A stretch of DNA of 64,000 nucleotides. It comes from Acinetobacter larvae. GTDB lineage: Bacteria > Pseudomonadota > Gammaproteobacteria > Pseudomonadales > Moraxellaceae. Location: positions 1,550,001 through 1,614,000 of the forward strand of contig NZ_CP016895.1 in assembly GCF_001704115.1 (NCBI RefSeq), written 5' to 3'. Below, piece after piece: positions 50,220 to 59,307 of the stretch (position 1 is its first letter; the number at the start of each line of letters is the position of its first letter). The notes under the pieces were generated by a model that did not search any database, was not told the DNA's origin, and saw only the letters and a list, made by a program, of their open reading frames with translations. A program made the position numbers and the translations under genes.

Positions 50220-52694
50220 GTGATATTTATAAATAATAAATTCTTATTCGGTTTACTTCCTATACCGCTTTATATTTGCAGCGCTTTAACCACGCATGGC
50301 TATGCCACTCCATTACCCAATGTAACCCAACAAAGAGAACAGGCTGTTGCGCTGTATTATAGTGGCTCAACAACTGAAAGCTTAAAACGTTTACAACAAT
50401 TACTTGCCTTGTATCCAGCGGATAACTTACTACTGGCAGATTATTTGATGTTACGCGCACAACTACAAGCTTTCGATCAAGCAGACTTGGTGAGATTATC
50501 TGCTATTCAATTGGATACTTTTCCAAGCTATGCCTATGCAGCAGTTCTTCAAGGACTAAGACATGCGGCACAATATCAGTTGGCTTTAGATTGGGCAAAG
50601 CGTTTTCAACAACAGCAACCCAGCTTAAATATCGCGGTATTACAAGCAGTACTGTATGCCGAAGCGACTCAGAAAGAACCAGCGATGGCACATTTAAAAG
50701 CATTGGTTTGGTCTGAGCTGAATCTATCAGAGCTACTGGCAGTTTCATATGCGTATCGTTTGCTTGATCAACCGATAGAAAGTCTAAATGTGGTCCAAAA
50801 AGCTTATGCTATACAAGCCGATCATGCTGCGATGCTTGAAGAATATGTCTATGTGTTGATGGCTTTAGGCAATAGCACGCAGGCATTGTCTTTATTAGAA
50901 GGATCTGACTTAGCGCAACAAAACCCAGATCTGGTCCGTGATGTACAACTACAAGAACTGAGTAAACGCATTCGGGATGCGATACAACGTTATAAGTTTC
51001 TGAGCTTGCAGGGTGAGTCGGACGCACTCAGTTACCAAGCATTAGATGATAGTCTTGCTTATGCTGAGCAATTACGTGCCAGTATGGCAGCCAATGCCAC
51101 ACAATATTTAAATTGGCGTTATAACACGATTTATGCTTTGAGCGTGCGAGGTGATGCCCAAGGCGCCATAGCGCTGGCTATAGAATCGAAACTTGATGTC
51201 TACCAGATGCCTGCCTACGTTAGACATGCATTGGCAAATGCTTATCTGGCTCAGCGACAACCGCGACAAGCACAGCAGCTTTATGAAAGTCTTTTGCATG
51301 AGAAAAATTATCCAGATATAGAACTATATAGCAGTTTGTATTATGCCTATATTGAACAAGAAAACTATGCCAAAGCACAACGACTGGTCAAAGCTGTAGA
51401 TCAGCTGATTCCAGTTTTTATTTATAGTCATGCCAAAGGTGTTGATAAAACGACTGCAGCAGATCGTTATGAATATATGAGTTTACAAGGTCTAAACTTA
51501 GCATATCGCAATCAACTGTCTCAAGCAGAGCAACACTATCAAGCGCTATTGGCAAAAGCACCAGATAATGAAACCTTACGTAATGATTTGGTCAAGATTC
51601 AGCGTTGGCGAGGGCTGCCACTCACGGCTCAGCAGAATTTAGCGCGCTTAAATGGGCGGATGCCAATTGATAAAGCAACACAAATTAATCAGATGCAAAA
51701 TGATCAAGCTTTAGAAAATATTTCGGCGTGGCGTGCTGATTTAATGAAGCTTTTACAGCTATATCCAACAGATAGTAGTGTGATGCTTAGCCGGAAGCAG
51801 CTACATGACCGTGAACATTTTAGCATTCAGCATGAAAGTATGGCTGGTAAAAGTAGCACCGATAAACTGAATCCCAATCTCAAAGCGAGCCGAGATTTAG
51901 ATACCGAAACACGCATTAATTCACCTTGGATGAATGAAAATTATCGGGTTTTTGCCTTGTATCAAACCCGGATGGGAGAGTATGAGCAAAATAAAATTCA
52001 AGAACAGCGTTATGGTGCCGGTATGGAATGGGCTGCACAACGTAAAAACTTTAGTTTAGCGCTGAGTCAAAATAATAAGCAACAGGATTTTGGCGTAGAT
52101 CTGTCATGGTCACATTGGCTCAACGATCACTGGCAATATCAATTGCAATATAACAGCCGTGCACCTATTGCATTGCAAGCCCTTGCTGAGCATGCACATG
52201 GTCAACGTTTTGCTGCGGATGTGTTATGGAAACAAAATGAATCACGCGCTATTCAAGCCGGCTATCAACAGACTCAAAGTAGTGATGATAATCGACAACA
52301 CATTTGGTCTGCCGCATGGACAGAGCGTGTATGGGCACGCCCACATCATCTTGTGGATGCGCGTTTGAGCAGTGAATATGGCAAAAACACCCTGGACAAT
52401 GCCGTTTATTTTAATCCTAGTGCATTTTATCAAGTTGATTTCAGCTTGCAGTATGACTGGCTAACTTGGCGAAAGTATGAGCGTGATTTTTATCAGAAGT
52501 TTACTGTGGGCGCTGGGATCTATGCTCAACAAGACTATGCCAATAAAGCCATCGTACATGCACAGTATTTACATCAGTGGTCGCTGTCTCGAACGTGGAA
52601 TTTGCAATATGGCATAGGGTGGAGCCGCCGCGCCTATGATGGGCAAATGGAAAATAATGTTTATGGATTATTGGGTTTCGAGGGAGTTTTTTAA
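50220..52694 (+). CDS. pgaA: PNAG outer-membrane export porin PgaA
   Basis: PgaA exports partly deacetylated poly-beta-1,6-N-acetylglucosamine through the outer membrane. The 824-residue protein has a signal peptide (FLFGLLPIPLYICSALTTHGYA), a periplasmic TPR superhelix (about residues 40-500, with repeated AL..YP and LA.A..... patterns) and a C-terminal 16-strand barrel ending in Phe (YGLLGFEGVF). Start is a GTG with AGG about 8 bases upstream. First of four genes with one-base overlap to pgaB. A CRP-like site lies just upstream. Confidence 0.94.
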   Translation: MIFINNKFLFGLLPIPLYICSALTTHGYATPLPNVTQQREQAVALYYSGSTTESLKRLQQLLALYPADNLLLADYLMLRAQLQAFDQADLVRLSAIQLDTFPSYAYAAVLQGLRHAAQYQLALDWAKRFQQQQPSLNIAVLQAVLYAEATQKEPAMAHLKALVWSELNLSELLAVSYAYRLLDQPIESLNVVQKAYAIQADHAAMLEEYVYVLMALGNSTQALSLLEGSDLAQQNPDLVRDVQLQELSKRIRDAIQRYKFLSLQGESDALSYQALDDSLAYAEQLRASMAANATQYLNWRYNTIYALSVRGDAQGAIALAIESKLDVYQMPAYVRHALANAYLAQRQPRQAQQLYESLLHEKNYPDIELYSSLYYAYIEQENYAKAQRLVKAVDQLIPVFIYSHAKGVDKTTAADRYEYMSLQGLNLAYRNQLSQAEQHYQALLAKAPDNETLRNDLVKIQRWRGLPLTAQQNLARLNGRMPIDKATQINQMQNDQALENISAWRADLMKLLQLYPTDSSVMLSRKQLHDREHFSIQHESMAGKSSTDKLNPNLKASRDLDTETRINSPWMNENYRVFALYQTRMGEYEQNKIQEQRYGAGMEWAAQRKNFSLALSQNNKQQDFGVDLSWSHWLNDHWQYQLQYNSRAPIALQALAEHAHGQRFAADVLWKQNESRAIQAGYQQTQSSDDNRQHIWSAAWTERVWARPHHLVDARLSSEYGKNTLDNAVYFNPSAFYQVDFSLQYDWLTWRKYERDFYQKFTVGAGIYAQQDYANKAIVHAQYLHQWSLSRTWNLQYGIGWSRRAYDGQMENNVYGLLGFEGVF

Positions 52695-54493
52695 TGAAAA
52701 TATTATTAAAAATGACAAAGTTGTGCCTGCTGGCTTTGGCTGTTCAGTCCAGTATGGGCTATGCAGAAGAATTTCATGACTCCTTAAAAGAGAATCAATC
52801 ATTTGCGCTAAATTTTCATGATGTGAGAGATGATGTATTGCGAGTTGGTGACCGTGATCCCTTTGCGATCAGTAGCAAAAACTTAGCTGATTTTTTGGCT
52901 TGGTTGAGTACATCAAAATGGCAACCGGTTACTTTAAAACAGATTTTAGAGGCAAGACAAGGGAAAACTAAACTGCCAGAACATGCAGTTTTACTGAGTT
53001 TTGATGATGGTATGTTAAGCAGTTATAGCCACACCTTTCCCTTATTGAAGCAGTACCAGCTTCCTGCAGTATTTGCCATCGTCACCAGTTGGACCGAAGG
53101 GAGTAATCCTGGCGGTGAGATTGCTTATGGTAAAAATAACATGATGACTTGGGCACAAATGCGTGAAATGCAAGCTTCGGGCTTGGTGGAATTTGCTAGT
53201 CATTCACATAGTCTACATCAAGGCGTAATTGCTAATCCGCAAAATAATGAAGAACCTGCTGCGATTTCTAGACAATATTTTCATCATTTAAAGCGTTATG
53301 AAACAGATCAGGAATATCGCCAACGTATTTATCAAGATTTAGCGACGTCTAAAAAACTTTTAGATCAAAATATTGGGATTAACACCATTGCAATGATTTG
53401 GCCTTATGGTGCTGTCACCCCAGAAGTAGAACAAATTGCACATGAAGTGGGCTTGCCTTTGTCTTTTAGTTTGGGCGATACCGGTTTAAATACGGTGTCT
53501 GATGCAGTACTCCGTCGCTATTTAGTCAATGACAATCCTACAGCTGAGGGATTACGACAAAATATGCTGAATATCATTCATTATCATGATGATAAAAAGA
53601 TCGAACAGTTCCACAGCATTGGCTTAAATCTCAATGAACTGGTTGAAGCTGATCCACAACAAGCAGATCAAAAACTGGGGGCAATGCTCAATAGTATTCA
53701 AGCACAACGTGTTGATCGTGTGGTGTTAAATGTTTTGCATCAGGATAAAAATGGTATTTATGCTTTTGTACCGAATAGTATTTTTCCTGTTAAACAGGAT
53801 TTGATGAACCGTATGACCTGGCAGATGATGACCAGAACATTCAATAATGTTTATGCTCAAATTCCGATGGCTTTCTTTACTGCTCAGCCAGATTATCTTG
53901 CTCGTTTTAGCGCAGATTTAATGAAAAATAATACGCGATTATTGGGTATACAGTTTGATACCGCTGATCAATTTGCAGGATATTTACAACCATCTAATGT
54001 GGAAGTACAACGCCAATTACAGATGCTCAAAGATATTAAAAAAGTTGCTTTACATTATTCTAGTGTCAGTTATCCATTTGATATTGCATTGGCAGGGCAG
54101 TTAAATACACAAGATAGTCCGCAGTTTATAGCCGCATTACCGACACTACTTCAATATGTAGATTTTATTGATGTGACCATTCAGCCGAATTTAGATAAAA
54201 AACAATGGGCTCAGTTACAGCAGAGTTTACAACCCTTAGCACAGAATTATAAAAACCGCATTGCGATACATGTTGATTTATCTAATCTAAATACGCCCAA
54301 AGATTGGCAAAGAGCACAGCAATTCTTAGTCGAAATGCAACGGTTAGGCTTACAAAATATTGGCGTGCAACAGTATGGCTTTGCCAATCGTCAACAGGTT
54401 TTTGAATATTTATATGATCCACTCAGCCAAAACGATAGTCCGGTTTTATATCAAGATCCTTATTTCCAAATGACTCAGGAGAAAAGTCCATGA
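52694..54493 (+). CDS. pgaB: PNAG N-deacetylase PgaB
   Basis: PgaB removes acetyl groups from PNAG in the periplasm, needed for export and biofilm adhesion. The 599-residue protein has a cleavable signal peptide (no lipobox seen, unlike the E. coli lipoprotein), a CE4 deacetylase domain with LLSFDDGMLSSYSHTFPLL (metal-binding Asp pair near residue 97) and the ASHSHSLHQG histidines, and a C-terminal glycoside-hydrolase-like domain (from about 310). It overlaps pgaA by one base (TAATG) and pgaC by four. Confidence 0.94.
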   Translation: MKILLKMTKLCLLALAVQSSMGYAEEFHDSLKENQSFALNFHDVRDDVLRVGDRDPFAISSKNLADFLAWLSTSKWQPVTLKQILEARQGKTKLPEHAVLLSFDDGMLSSYSHTFPLLKQYQLPAVFAIVTSWTEGSNPGGEIAYGKNNMMTWAQMREMQASGLVEFASHSHSLHQGVIANPQNNEEPAAISRQYFHHLKRYETDQEYRQRIYQDLATSKKLLDQNIGINTIAMIWPYGAVTPEVEQIAHEVGLPLSFSLGDTGLNTVSDAVLRRYLVNDNPTAEGLRQNMLNIIHYHDDKKIEQFHSIGLNLNELVEADPQQADQKLGAMLNSIQAQRVDRVVLNVLHQDKNGIYAFVPNSIFPVKQDLMNRMTWQMMTRTFNNVYAQIPMAFFTAQPDYLARFSADLMKNNTRLLGIQFDTADQFAGYLQPSNVEVQRQLQMLKDIKKVALHYSSVSYPFDIALAGQLNTQDSPQFIAALPTLLQYVDFIDVTIQPNLDKKQWAQLQQSLQPLAQNYKNRIAIHVDLSNLNTPKDWQRAQQFLVEMQRLGLQNIGVQQYGFANRQQVFEYLYDPLSQNDSPVLYQDPYFQMTQEKSP

Positions 54494-55731
54494 GTTGGTT
54501 AGATTATTTATTCGATTTTGCTTTTTATTATCCATTATTAATGGCGTGGATCTGGATTATCGGGGGGCTGTGGTTCTTTTTTAAACGAGAATTCCCTAAA
54601 CCGAAATTGCCGCAGCCAACGGAAGAGGGGTGTAGCATTATCATTCCGTGTTTTAACGAACAAGCACAGGTTCGTGAAACGATTCGTTATGCCTTGCAAA
54701 CACAATATCCTTTATTTGAAGTTATTGCAGTAAATGATGGAAGTTCTGATCAAACAGCAGCGATTTTAGATGAGTTGCAGTTAATACATCCGCAATTGCG
54801 GGTAGTACATTTGGCTGAAAACCAAGGTAAAGCGGTCGCATTACGTTCCGGTGCATTGGTCAGCCAATATGAGTATTTGGTATGTATTGATGGTGATGCC
54901 TTATTACATCCGCATGCTGTGTTATGGATGATGCCACAGATGGTGAATTTACCGCGTGTTGGTGCAGTAACAGGTAATCCGAGAATTATTAATCGCTCTA
55001 GTATTTTAGGCAAACTCCAAGTTGGAGAGTTTTCATCGATTATTGGTTTGATTAAACGTGCACAGCGAACCTATGGGCGCATTTTTACGGTATCTGGCGT
55101 TATTGCAGGTTTTAGAAAAACAGCATTGGCACGTGTCGGTTTTTGGTCTGATGATAAGATTACGGAGGATATTGATATCTCTTGGAAATTGCAGTTTGAC
55201 CATTGGGATGTGCAATATATCCCACAAGCGCTTTGTTATATCTATATGCCAGAAACATTTACAGGTCTATGGAAACAACGTTTACGTTGGGCGCAAGGGG
55301 GCATAGAGGTCTTAATAAGCTATTTTCATAAAATACTCAGATGGCGTTTACGTCGTATGTGGCCAGTAATTTTAGAAATTATGGTGAGTATTATTTGGTC
55401 TTATACCATTATCTTTATTATTGTGCTTTATTTTCTCGGTTTATTTATCTATCTGCCAGAGGGCTTATATATAAAATCCTTATTACCTGAATGGTATGGT
55501 GCAATGTTAGGGCTGACTTGTTTGGTGCAGTTTGCAGTAAGCTTGTGGATTGACAAACGTTATGATGGTAATAAACGCTTTGTACTGAATTATTTTTGGG
55601 TGATTTGGTATCCATTATTTTTCTGGTTTATCACGACTTTAACTACAGTTTGTGCATTACCTAAAACCATATTTCAAAAGAAAAAACGTGCCCGTTGGGT
55701 AAGCCCTGATCGCGGTTTTAATGGAGAATAA
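54490..55731 (+). CDS. pgaC: PNAG synthase glycosyltransferase PgaC
   Basis: PgaC polymerises UDP-GlcNAc into PNAG at the inner membrane. The 413-residue GT2 protein has the nucleotide and metal motifs VNDGSSDQ and CIDGDALL, the catalytic TEDIDISW and the acceptor-site QRLRWAQGG, in order, with membrane helices at the N-terminus and at about residues 290-400. It overlaps pgaB by four bases (ATGA) and precedes pgaD by two bases. Confidence 0.96.
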   Translation: MSWLDYLFDFAFYYPLLMAWIWIIGGLWFFFKREFPKPKLPQPTEEGCSIIIPCFNEQAQVRETIRYALQTQYPLFEVIAVNDGSSDQTAAILDELQLIHPQLRVVHLAENQGKAVALRSGALVSQYEYLVCIDGDALLHPHAVLWMMPQMVNLPRVGAVTGNPRIINRSSILGKLQVGEFSSIIGLIKRAQRTYGRIFTVSGVIAGFRKTALARVGFWSDDKITEDIDISWKLQFDHWDVQYIPQALCYIYMPETFTGLWKQRLRWAQGGIEVLISYFHKILRWRLRRMWPVILEIMVSIIWSYTIIFIIVLYFLGLFIYLPEGLYIKSLLPEWYGAMLGLTCLVQFAVSLWIDKRYDGNKRFVLNYFWVIWYPLFFWFITTLTTVCALPKTIFQKKKRARWVSPDRGFNGE

Positions 55732-55733
55732 TC

Positions 55734-56225
55734 ATGACAATACCACAGCAGGAATACCAGCTCATTGAAGATGAGAGTTTATTAGATATACCACAGTATA
55801 TCGATAAACCACATTATGTAAAAAACAAGCTGGCAGGATATAGTTTACAGGTGGTGGGTTGGACGATATTTATGTTGATCTTATTACCGGTAGCCACATT
55901 GTTTTTATGGTGGTTTGAGATTACCACAATTCAACATTATATCTTTATAGACTATAGTTCAGCGCGAATGGATAACTTAGTAAATATCAGTTTGTTAATC
56001 TTGTGCTGTGGCTTGATATTGATACTATGGGCTTGCTATAACTGGCTGCGTTTTAGTCATATGGAACGACGTTTTTTCTTCAATAATATTTCGGCAGAGC
56101 AGTTTGTTACTCATTTCGATATTAACATAGCGCAATATATACAGCTTAAGACTAGCCACAATCTCACTTTATATTATGATCAATTTGGCAAGCTGTATAG
56201 CTATGATGTTAATGATATGAGCTAG
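55734..56225 (+). CDS. pgaD: PNAG synthesis accessory protein PgaD
   Basis: PgaD is the small inner-membrane partner of PgaC; in E. coli the PgaCD pair responds to cyclic di-GMP. The 163-residue protein has two membrane helices (SLQVVGWTIFMLILLPVATLFLWWF, about residues 38-62, and LVNISLLILCCGLILILWACYNWL, about 83-106) and a polar C-terminus. It ends the operon, with a strong terminator 40 bases on. Sequence conservation in this family is low, so the call leans on position. Confidence 0.88.
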   Translation: MTIPQQEYQLIEDESLLDIPQYIDKPHYVKNKLAGYSLQVVGWTIFMLILLPVATLFLWWFEITTIQHYIFIDYSSARMDNLVNISLLILCCGLILILWACYNWLRFSHMERRFFFNNISAEQFVTHFDINIAQYIQLKTSHNLTLYYDQFGKLYSYDVNDMS

Positions 56226-56267
56226 CGCAAATACTACAAGTACTATGAATATTCCTCACTTTATCAG

Positions 56268-56311
56268 AAACCACCATAGCGCAGTCGATCAATATCGCGC
56301 TATGGTGGTTT
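56268..56311 (+). terminator. Terminator after the pga operon
   Basis: Perfect 15-bp stem AAACCACCATAGCGC / GCGCTATGGTGGTTT (56268-56282, 56297-56311) with a 14-base loop, ending in T and A runs. Very stable. Confidence 0.85.
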
Positions 56312-56329
56312 AAAAGAGACGGAGTTTTT

Positions 56330-56363
56330 ATCGCTTAGTCGTTCAATATTCGACTGAAGCGAT
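56330..56363 (-). terminator. Hairpin that probably ended the original DUF4349 gene
   Basis: ATCGCTTAGTCG (56330-56341) pairs with CGACTGAAGCGAT (56351-56363) with one bulged base; the plus-strand T-run sits at 56326-56329. It lies just beyond the pre-insertion stop of the DUF4349 gene reconstructed across IS copy 1, so it may have served convergent genes. Confidence 0.45.
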
Positions 56364-56394
56364 AAATGCTGATCATAAACTTTGATCTTTAGTA

Positions 56395-57371
56395 ACCTGA
56401 GTTCGATGAAAAACGTTCAACCTTTCAGCATATTTTTGAAAGTTGGCTTATTCGGATTTAAACAATAAGCCACTACAGCAGCCATAATATTTACCATGAA
56501 ATTATTCACAGAACGATGACGCGAATGGTCAAGTTGATGTAAGTTTTTTAACTGATCATTCACCGTTTCTATTAATCCTCTTCTGCCAAGCAATTGTTTT
56601 TCTTCTTCAGTTCGGAGTGGCTTGTTTTTCATATTCTTACGTGATGGAGTCAATATTTTTAATCCTCTTGCTGCTAAAGCCTCTGTCTTAGCTTTGCTTA
56701 AATAGCCTTTATCTCCTAATAAAATGCCTTTTAATTCTTTGGTTAAAGACTCTAGTACAGCAATATCATGGATATTCCCTGATGTTACTTTAATATTAAT
56801 AATTTCACCTAAGTTATTGATAACCACATGTAATTTAAAACCATAGAACCACCCAGTACTACTTTTTCCACGATTCGCTAAGCCTTTAAATACGCGGTTT
56901 CTTTTAATTCTAAGATTATGACAAACTACAAGTTTGGTTGAATCAATAATACTAATTCCTGTATCAGTTCCTTTAACCTGATGAAAAAAGCTACTCAAAG
57001 CTTGTAAACAACGTGGCATGATTTCAATAAAACGATTATAGCTCAGCAGCTTAGGAAATGCTGATTTCCAAAAAGGGATGACCATGTGGCAGTAAAAATA
57101 TTTAAAGAATCTAAAACCTGATTGGTGAAATAAGATAACAATTGTCATGATCTCAGATAAACTTAAAGCTGACTTTTGAACTGGCTTATTTTGCTCAGGA
57201 ATAAGAGCTTTCTCTAGAGATTCGTTAAATATTTTGCAAAAATCATCCACTTTACAGAATAATTCGGTAATATGATCCATAGAAAAGCCTTGTGTTTTAA
57301 CTTTTGTCTTAAGAACCAATAAGTTACAAACATTAAGGCTTTTTTTCTACTTTTTTATGTCGAACTCAGGT
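56395..57371 (-). mobile_element. IS982-family insertion sequence, copy 1
   Basis: A 977-bp element with terminal inverted repeats beginning ACCTGAGTTCGA. It is flanked by a 7-base target duplication TTTAGTA (56388-56394 and 57372-57378), so it inserted directly here. It landed four codons before the stop of the DUF4349 gene. Confidence 0.9.
56417..57280 (-). CDS. IS982-family transposase (copy 1)
   Basis: A 287-residue DDE transposase from the ATG at 57280 (MDHITELFCKVDDFCKIF); an upstream in-frame start at 57319 is less likely. The catalytic region shows GISIIDSTKLVVCH (first Asp), ILLGDKGYLSKAKTEAL (second Asp) and RRGLIETVNDQLK (Glu), the usual IS982 layout. It looks complete. It differs from copy 2 by Val in place of Met in the GFKLHVVINN segment. 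Confidence 0.93.
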   Translation of the reverse strand: MDHITELFCKVDDFCKIFNESLEKALIPEQNKPVQKSALSLSEIMTIVILFHQSGFRFFKYFYCHMVIPFWKSAFPKLLSYNRFIEIMPRCLQALSSFFHQVKGTDTGISIIDSTKLVVCHNLRIKRNRVFKGLANRGKSSTGWFYGFKLHVVINNLGEIINIKVTSGNIHDIAVLESLTKELKGILLGDKGYLSKAKTEALAARGLKILTPSRKNMKNKPLRTEEEKQLLGRRGLIETVNDQLKNLHQLDHSRHRSVNNFMVNIMAAVVAYCLNPNKPTFKNMLKG

Positions 57372-57945
57372 TTTAGTATTATCTTTGGGATCTTCTGGTT
57401 TATTGTGTTGGTTGTTTGAGTGCTGTCTTATTGTGCTAAATTTATTGTAGTATGGCTTAATCAAACGATAAGCAAGGAGCAGCAATACTACAATTAAATA
57501 AATAGGCCAAATAGTAATAAGAAAGATCACTAAATTTAAAATAAAATACCAGCCTGTATATAAACCTTGCCAAGCACGTTGCCAAAAACTATTACCATGT
57601 TGAGCTGCCACAGCTGCAATATCAATATCTATGCGCTCACGCACCGTAGCAGGCTGATGGATATTCAATTGAATGGTACTGTAACGCACACGATCATTTA
57701 CTTCTAACTGGGTTAATCGATCGATTTCATTGCGTTGTGGGTTAGGGGTATTTTGTTCTACACGCTGCGTTTGTTGTATTTTTTGCTCTAATAATGTGAG
57801 TTCATAACGTTTTGCTGAGTACTGTTGTTGGTTTAGAAAAAACATTAGCGGTAAAAGTTGATTGACATATGCGGCAGTTTTTTCACTTGGGATACGAACA
57901 ATAATATCGGCGAAAGGTTCGACTTTTTCGAATATTTTAATTTTA
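57366..57945 (-). pseudogene. DUF4349 protein, cut at both ends by IS982 elements
   Basis: The minus-strand frame is open from IS copy 2 (57945) to a stop made by the IS copy 1 end (57366). The visible part reads VEPFADIIVRIPSEKTAAYVNQLLP, a coiled-coil-like segment (YELTLLEQKIQQTQ), RVRYSTIQLNI and one membrane helix (LNLVIFLITIWPIYLIVVLLLLAYRLI), the typical DUF4349 order. The signal peptide and N-terminal region are lost. At the 3' end the native frame resumes across copy 1 as Asp-Gln-Ser-Leu-stop, now replaced by Thr. No start codon or promoter of its own remains, so it is almost surely inactive. Confidence 0.85.
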
Positions 57946-58923
57946 ACCTGAGTTCGACATAAAAAAAGTAGAAAAAAAGCCTTAATGTTTATAACTTATT
58001 GGTTCTTAAGACAAAAGTTAAAACACAAGGCTTTTCTATGGATCATATTACCGAATTATTCTGTAAAGTGGATGATTTTTGCAAAATATTTAACGAATCT
58101 CTAGAGAAAGCTCTTATTCCTGAGCAAAATAAGCCAGTTCAAAAGTCAGCTTTAAGTTTATCTGAGATCATGACAATTGTTATCTTATTTCACCAATCAG
58201 GTTTTAGATTCTTTAAATATTTTTACTGCCACATGGTCATCCCTTTTTGGAAATCAGCATTTCCTAAGCTGCTGAGCTATAATCGTTTTATTGAAATCAT
58301 GCCACGTTGTTTACAAGCTTTGAGTAGCTTTTTTCATCAGGTTAAAGGAACTGATACAGGAATTAGTATTATTGATTCAACCAAACTTGTAGTTTGTCAT
58401 AATCTTAGAATTAAAAGAAACCGCGTATTTAAAGGCTTAGCGAATCGTGGAAAAAGTAGTACTGGGTGGTTCTATGGTTTTAAATTACACATGGTTATCA
58501 ATAACTTAGGTGAAATTATTAATATTAAAGTAACATCAGGGAATATCCATGATATTGCTGTACTAGAGTCTTTAACCAAAGAATTAAAAGGCATTTTATT
58601 AGGAGATAAAGGCTATTTAAGCAAAGCTAAGACAGAGGCTTTAGCAGCAAGAGGATTAAAAATATTGACTCCATCACGTAAGAATATGAAAAACAAGCCA
58701 CTCCGAACTGAAGAAGAAAAACAATTGCTTGGCAGAAGAGGATTAATAGAAACGGTGAATGATCAGTTAAAAAACTTACATCAACTTGACCATTCGCGTC
58801 ATCGTTCTGTGAATAATTTCATGGTAAATATTATGGCTGCTGTAGTGGCTTATTGTTTAAATCCGAATAAGCCAACTTTCAAAAATATGCTGAAAGGTTG
58901 AACGTTTTTCATCGAACTCAGGT
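57946..58923 (+). mobile_element. IS982-family insertion sequence, copy 2 (inverted to copy 1)
   Basis: A 978-bp element with the same ACCTGAGTTCGA ends as copy 1. Its flanks do not match: AATTTTA on the left and TAAGTAG on the right, so there is no target duplication. The left flank is DUF4349 coding sequence and the right flank is a phage gene end. It differs from copy 1 by one extra A in a poly-A run near the end and at least three substitutions. Confidence 0.88.
58038..58901 (+). CDS. IS982-family transposase (copy 2)
   Basis: A 287-residue DDE transposase identical to copy 1 apart from Met replacing Val in GFKLHMVINN. The catalytic Asp-Asp-Glu segments are all present, so it should be active. 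Start at the ATG at 58038, with AAGG upstream. Confidence 0.93.
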   Translation: MDHITELFCKVDDFCKIFNESLEKALIPEQNKPVQKSALSLSEIMTIVILFHQSGFRFFKYFYCHMVIPFWKSAFPKLLSYNRFIEIMPRCLQALSSFFHQVKGTDTGISIIDSTKLVVCHNLRIKRNRVFKGLANRGKSSTGWFYGFKLHMVINNLGEIINIKVTSGNIHDIAVLESLTKELKGILLGDKGYLSKAKTEALAARGLKILTPSRKNMKNKPLRTEEEKQLLGRRGLIETVNDQLKNLHQLDHSRHRSVNNFMVNIMAAVVAYCLNPNKPTFKNMLKG

Positions 58924-58925
58924 TA

Positions 58926-59177
58926 AGTAGAAAATCCAAGGCTATTCGAGAAAATCAGTCTGCTAGTAGCGCGACCGTACAGCCTAAAATCATTATCAAT
59001 ACGCCACCCGGCACCTATGCTGAAACCACTACAGGAGCTGATAGCGCGATAACGATTGATGTTGTACGGCGTGAGGCGCGAGATGCTGTTAAAGAGTCTT
59101 GGGGGCGGGTCGGGCAATCCAATTCGCATGAGTCTAAGCAAGTTCGTCAAAACTTCGATGTAAAACCTCGCCGTTAA
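58926..59177 (+). pseudogene. C-terminal fragment of a phage tail protein (tape-measure-like)
   Basis: An 83-codon open frame with no start of its own begins directly at the edge of IS copy 2 and ends at a TAA. It reads VQPKIIINTPPGTYAETTTG, ITIDVVRREARDAVKESWG and VRQNFDVKPRR. This resembles the C-termini of tail tape-measure proteins of Acinetobacter prophages (a beta-like NxPPGxxAE segment followed by an amphipathic helix). A compact phage-style terminator follows. The rest of the prophage is missing. Identity is by pattern only. Confidence 0.5.
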
Positions 59178-59191
59178 ATTTTATGAAGATT

Positions 59192-59213
59192 AGCCACCTA
59201 GGTGGCTTTTTTC
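59192..59213 (+). terminator. Terminator after the phage gene fragment
   Basis: The palindrome AGCCACCTAGGTGGCT (59192-59207) folds with a CTAG loop and is followed by TTTTTTC. Confidence 0.8.
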
Positions 59214-59307
59214 TTACTATGTTGATATTTTACATGCACTAAATACAGGTGATTAAAAATGAAAAATATTGAACCGTACCGGGTTTGTCGGAGACTTTTT
59301 ATTTAAG

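Noticed and set aside
56395..58923. Composite transposon formed by the two inverted IS982 copies
   Set aside because: The DNA between them is only a broken DUF4349 gene, and the outer flanks share no target duplication (TTTAGTA borders copy 1 only), so the pair did not move as one unit.
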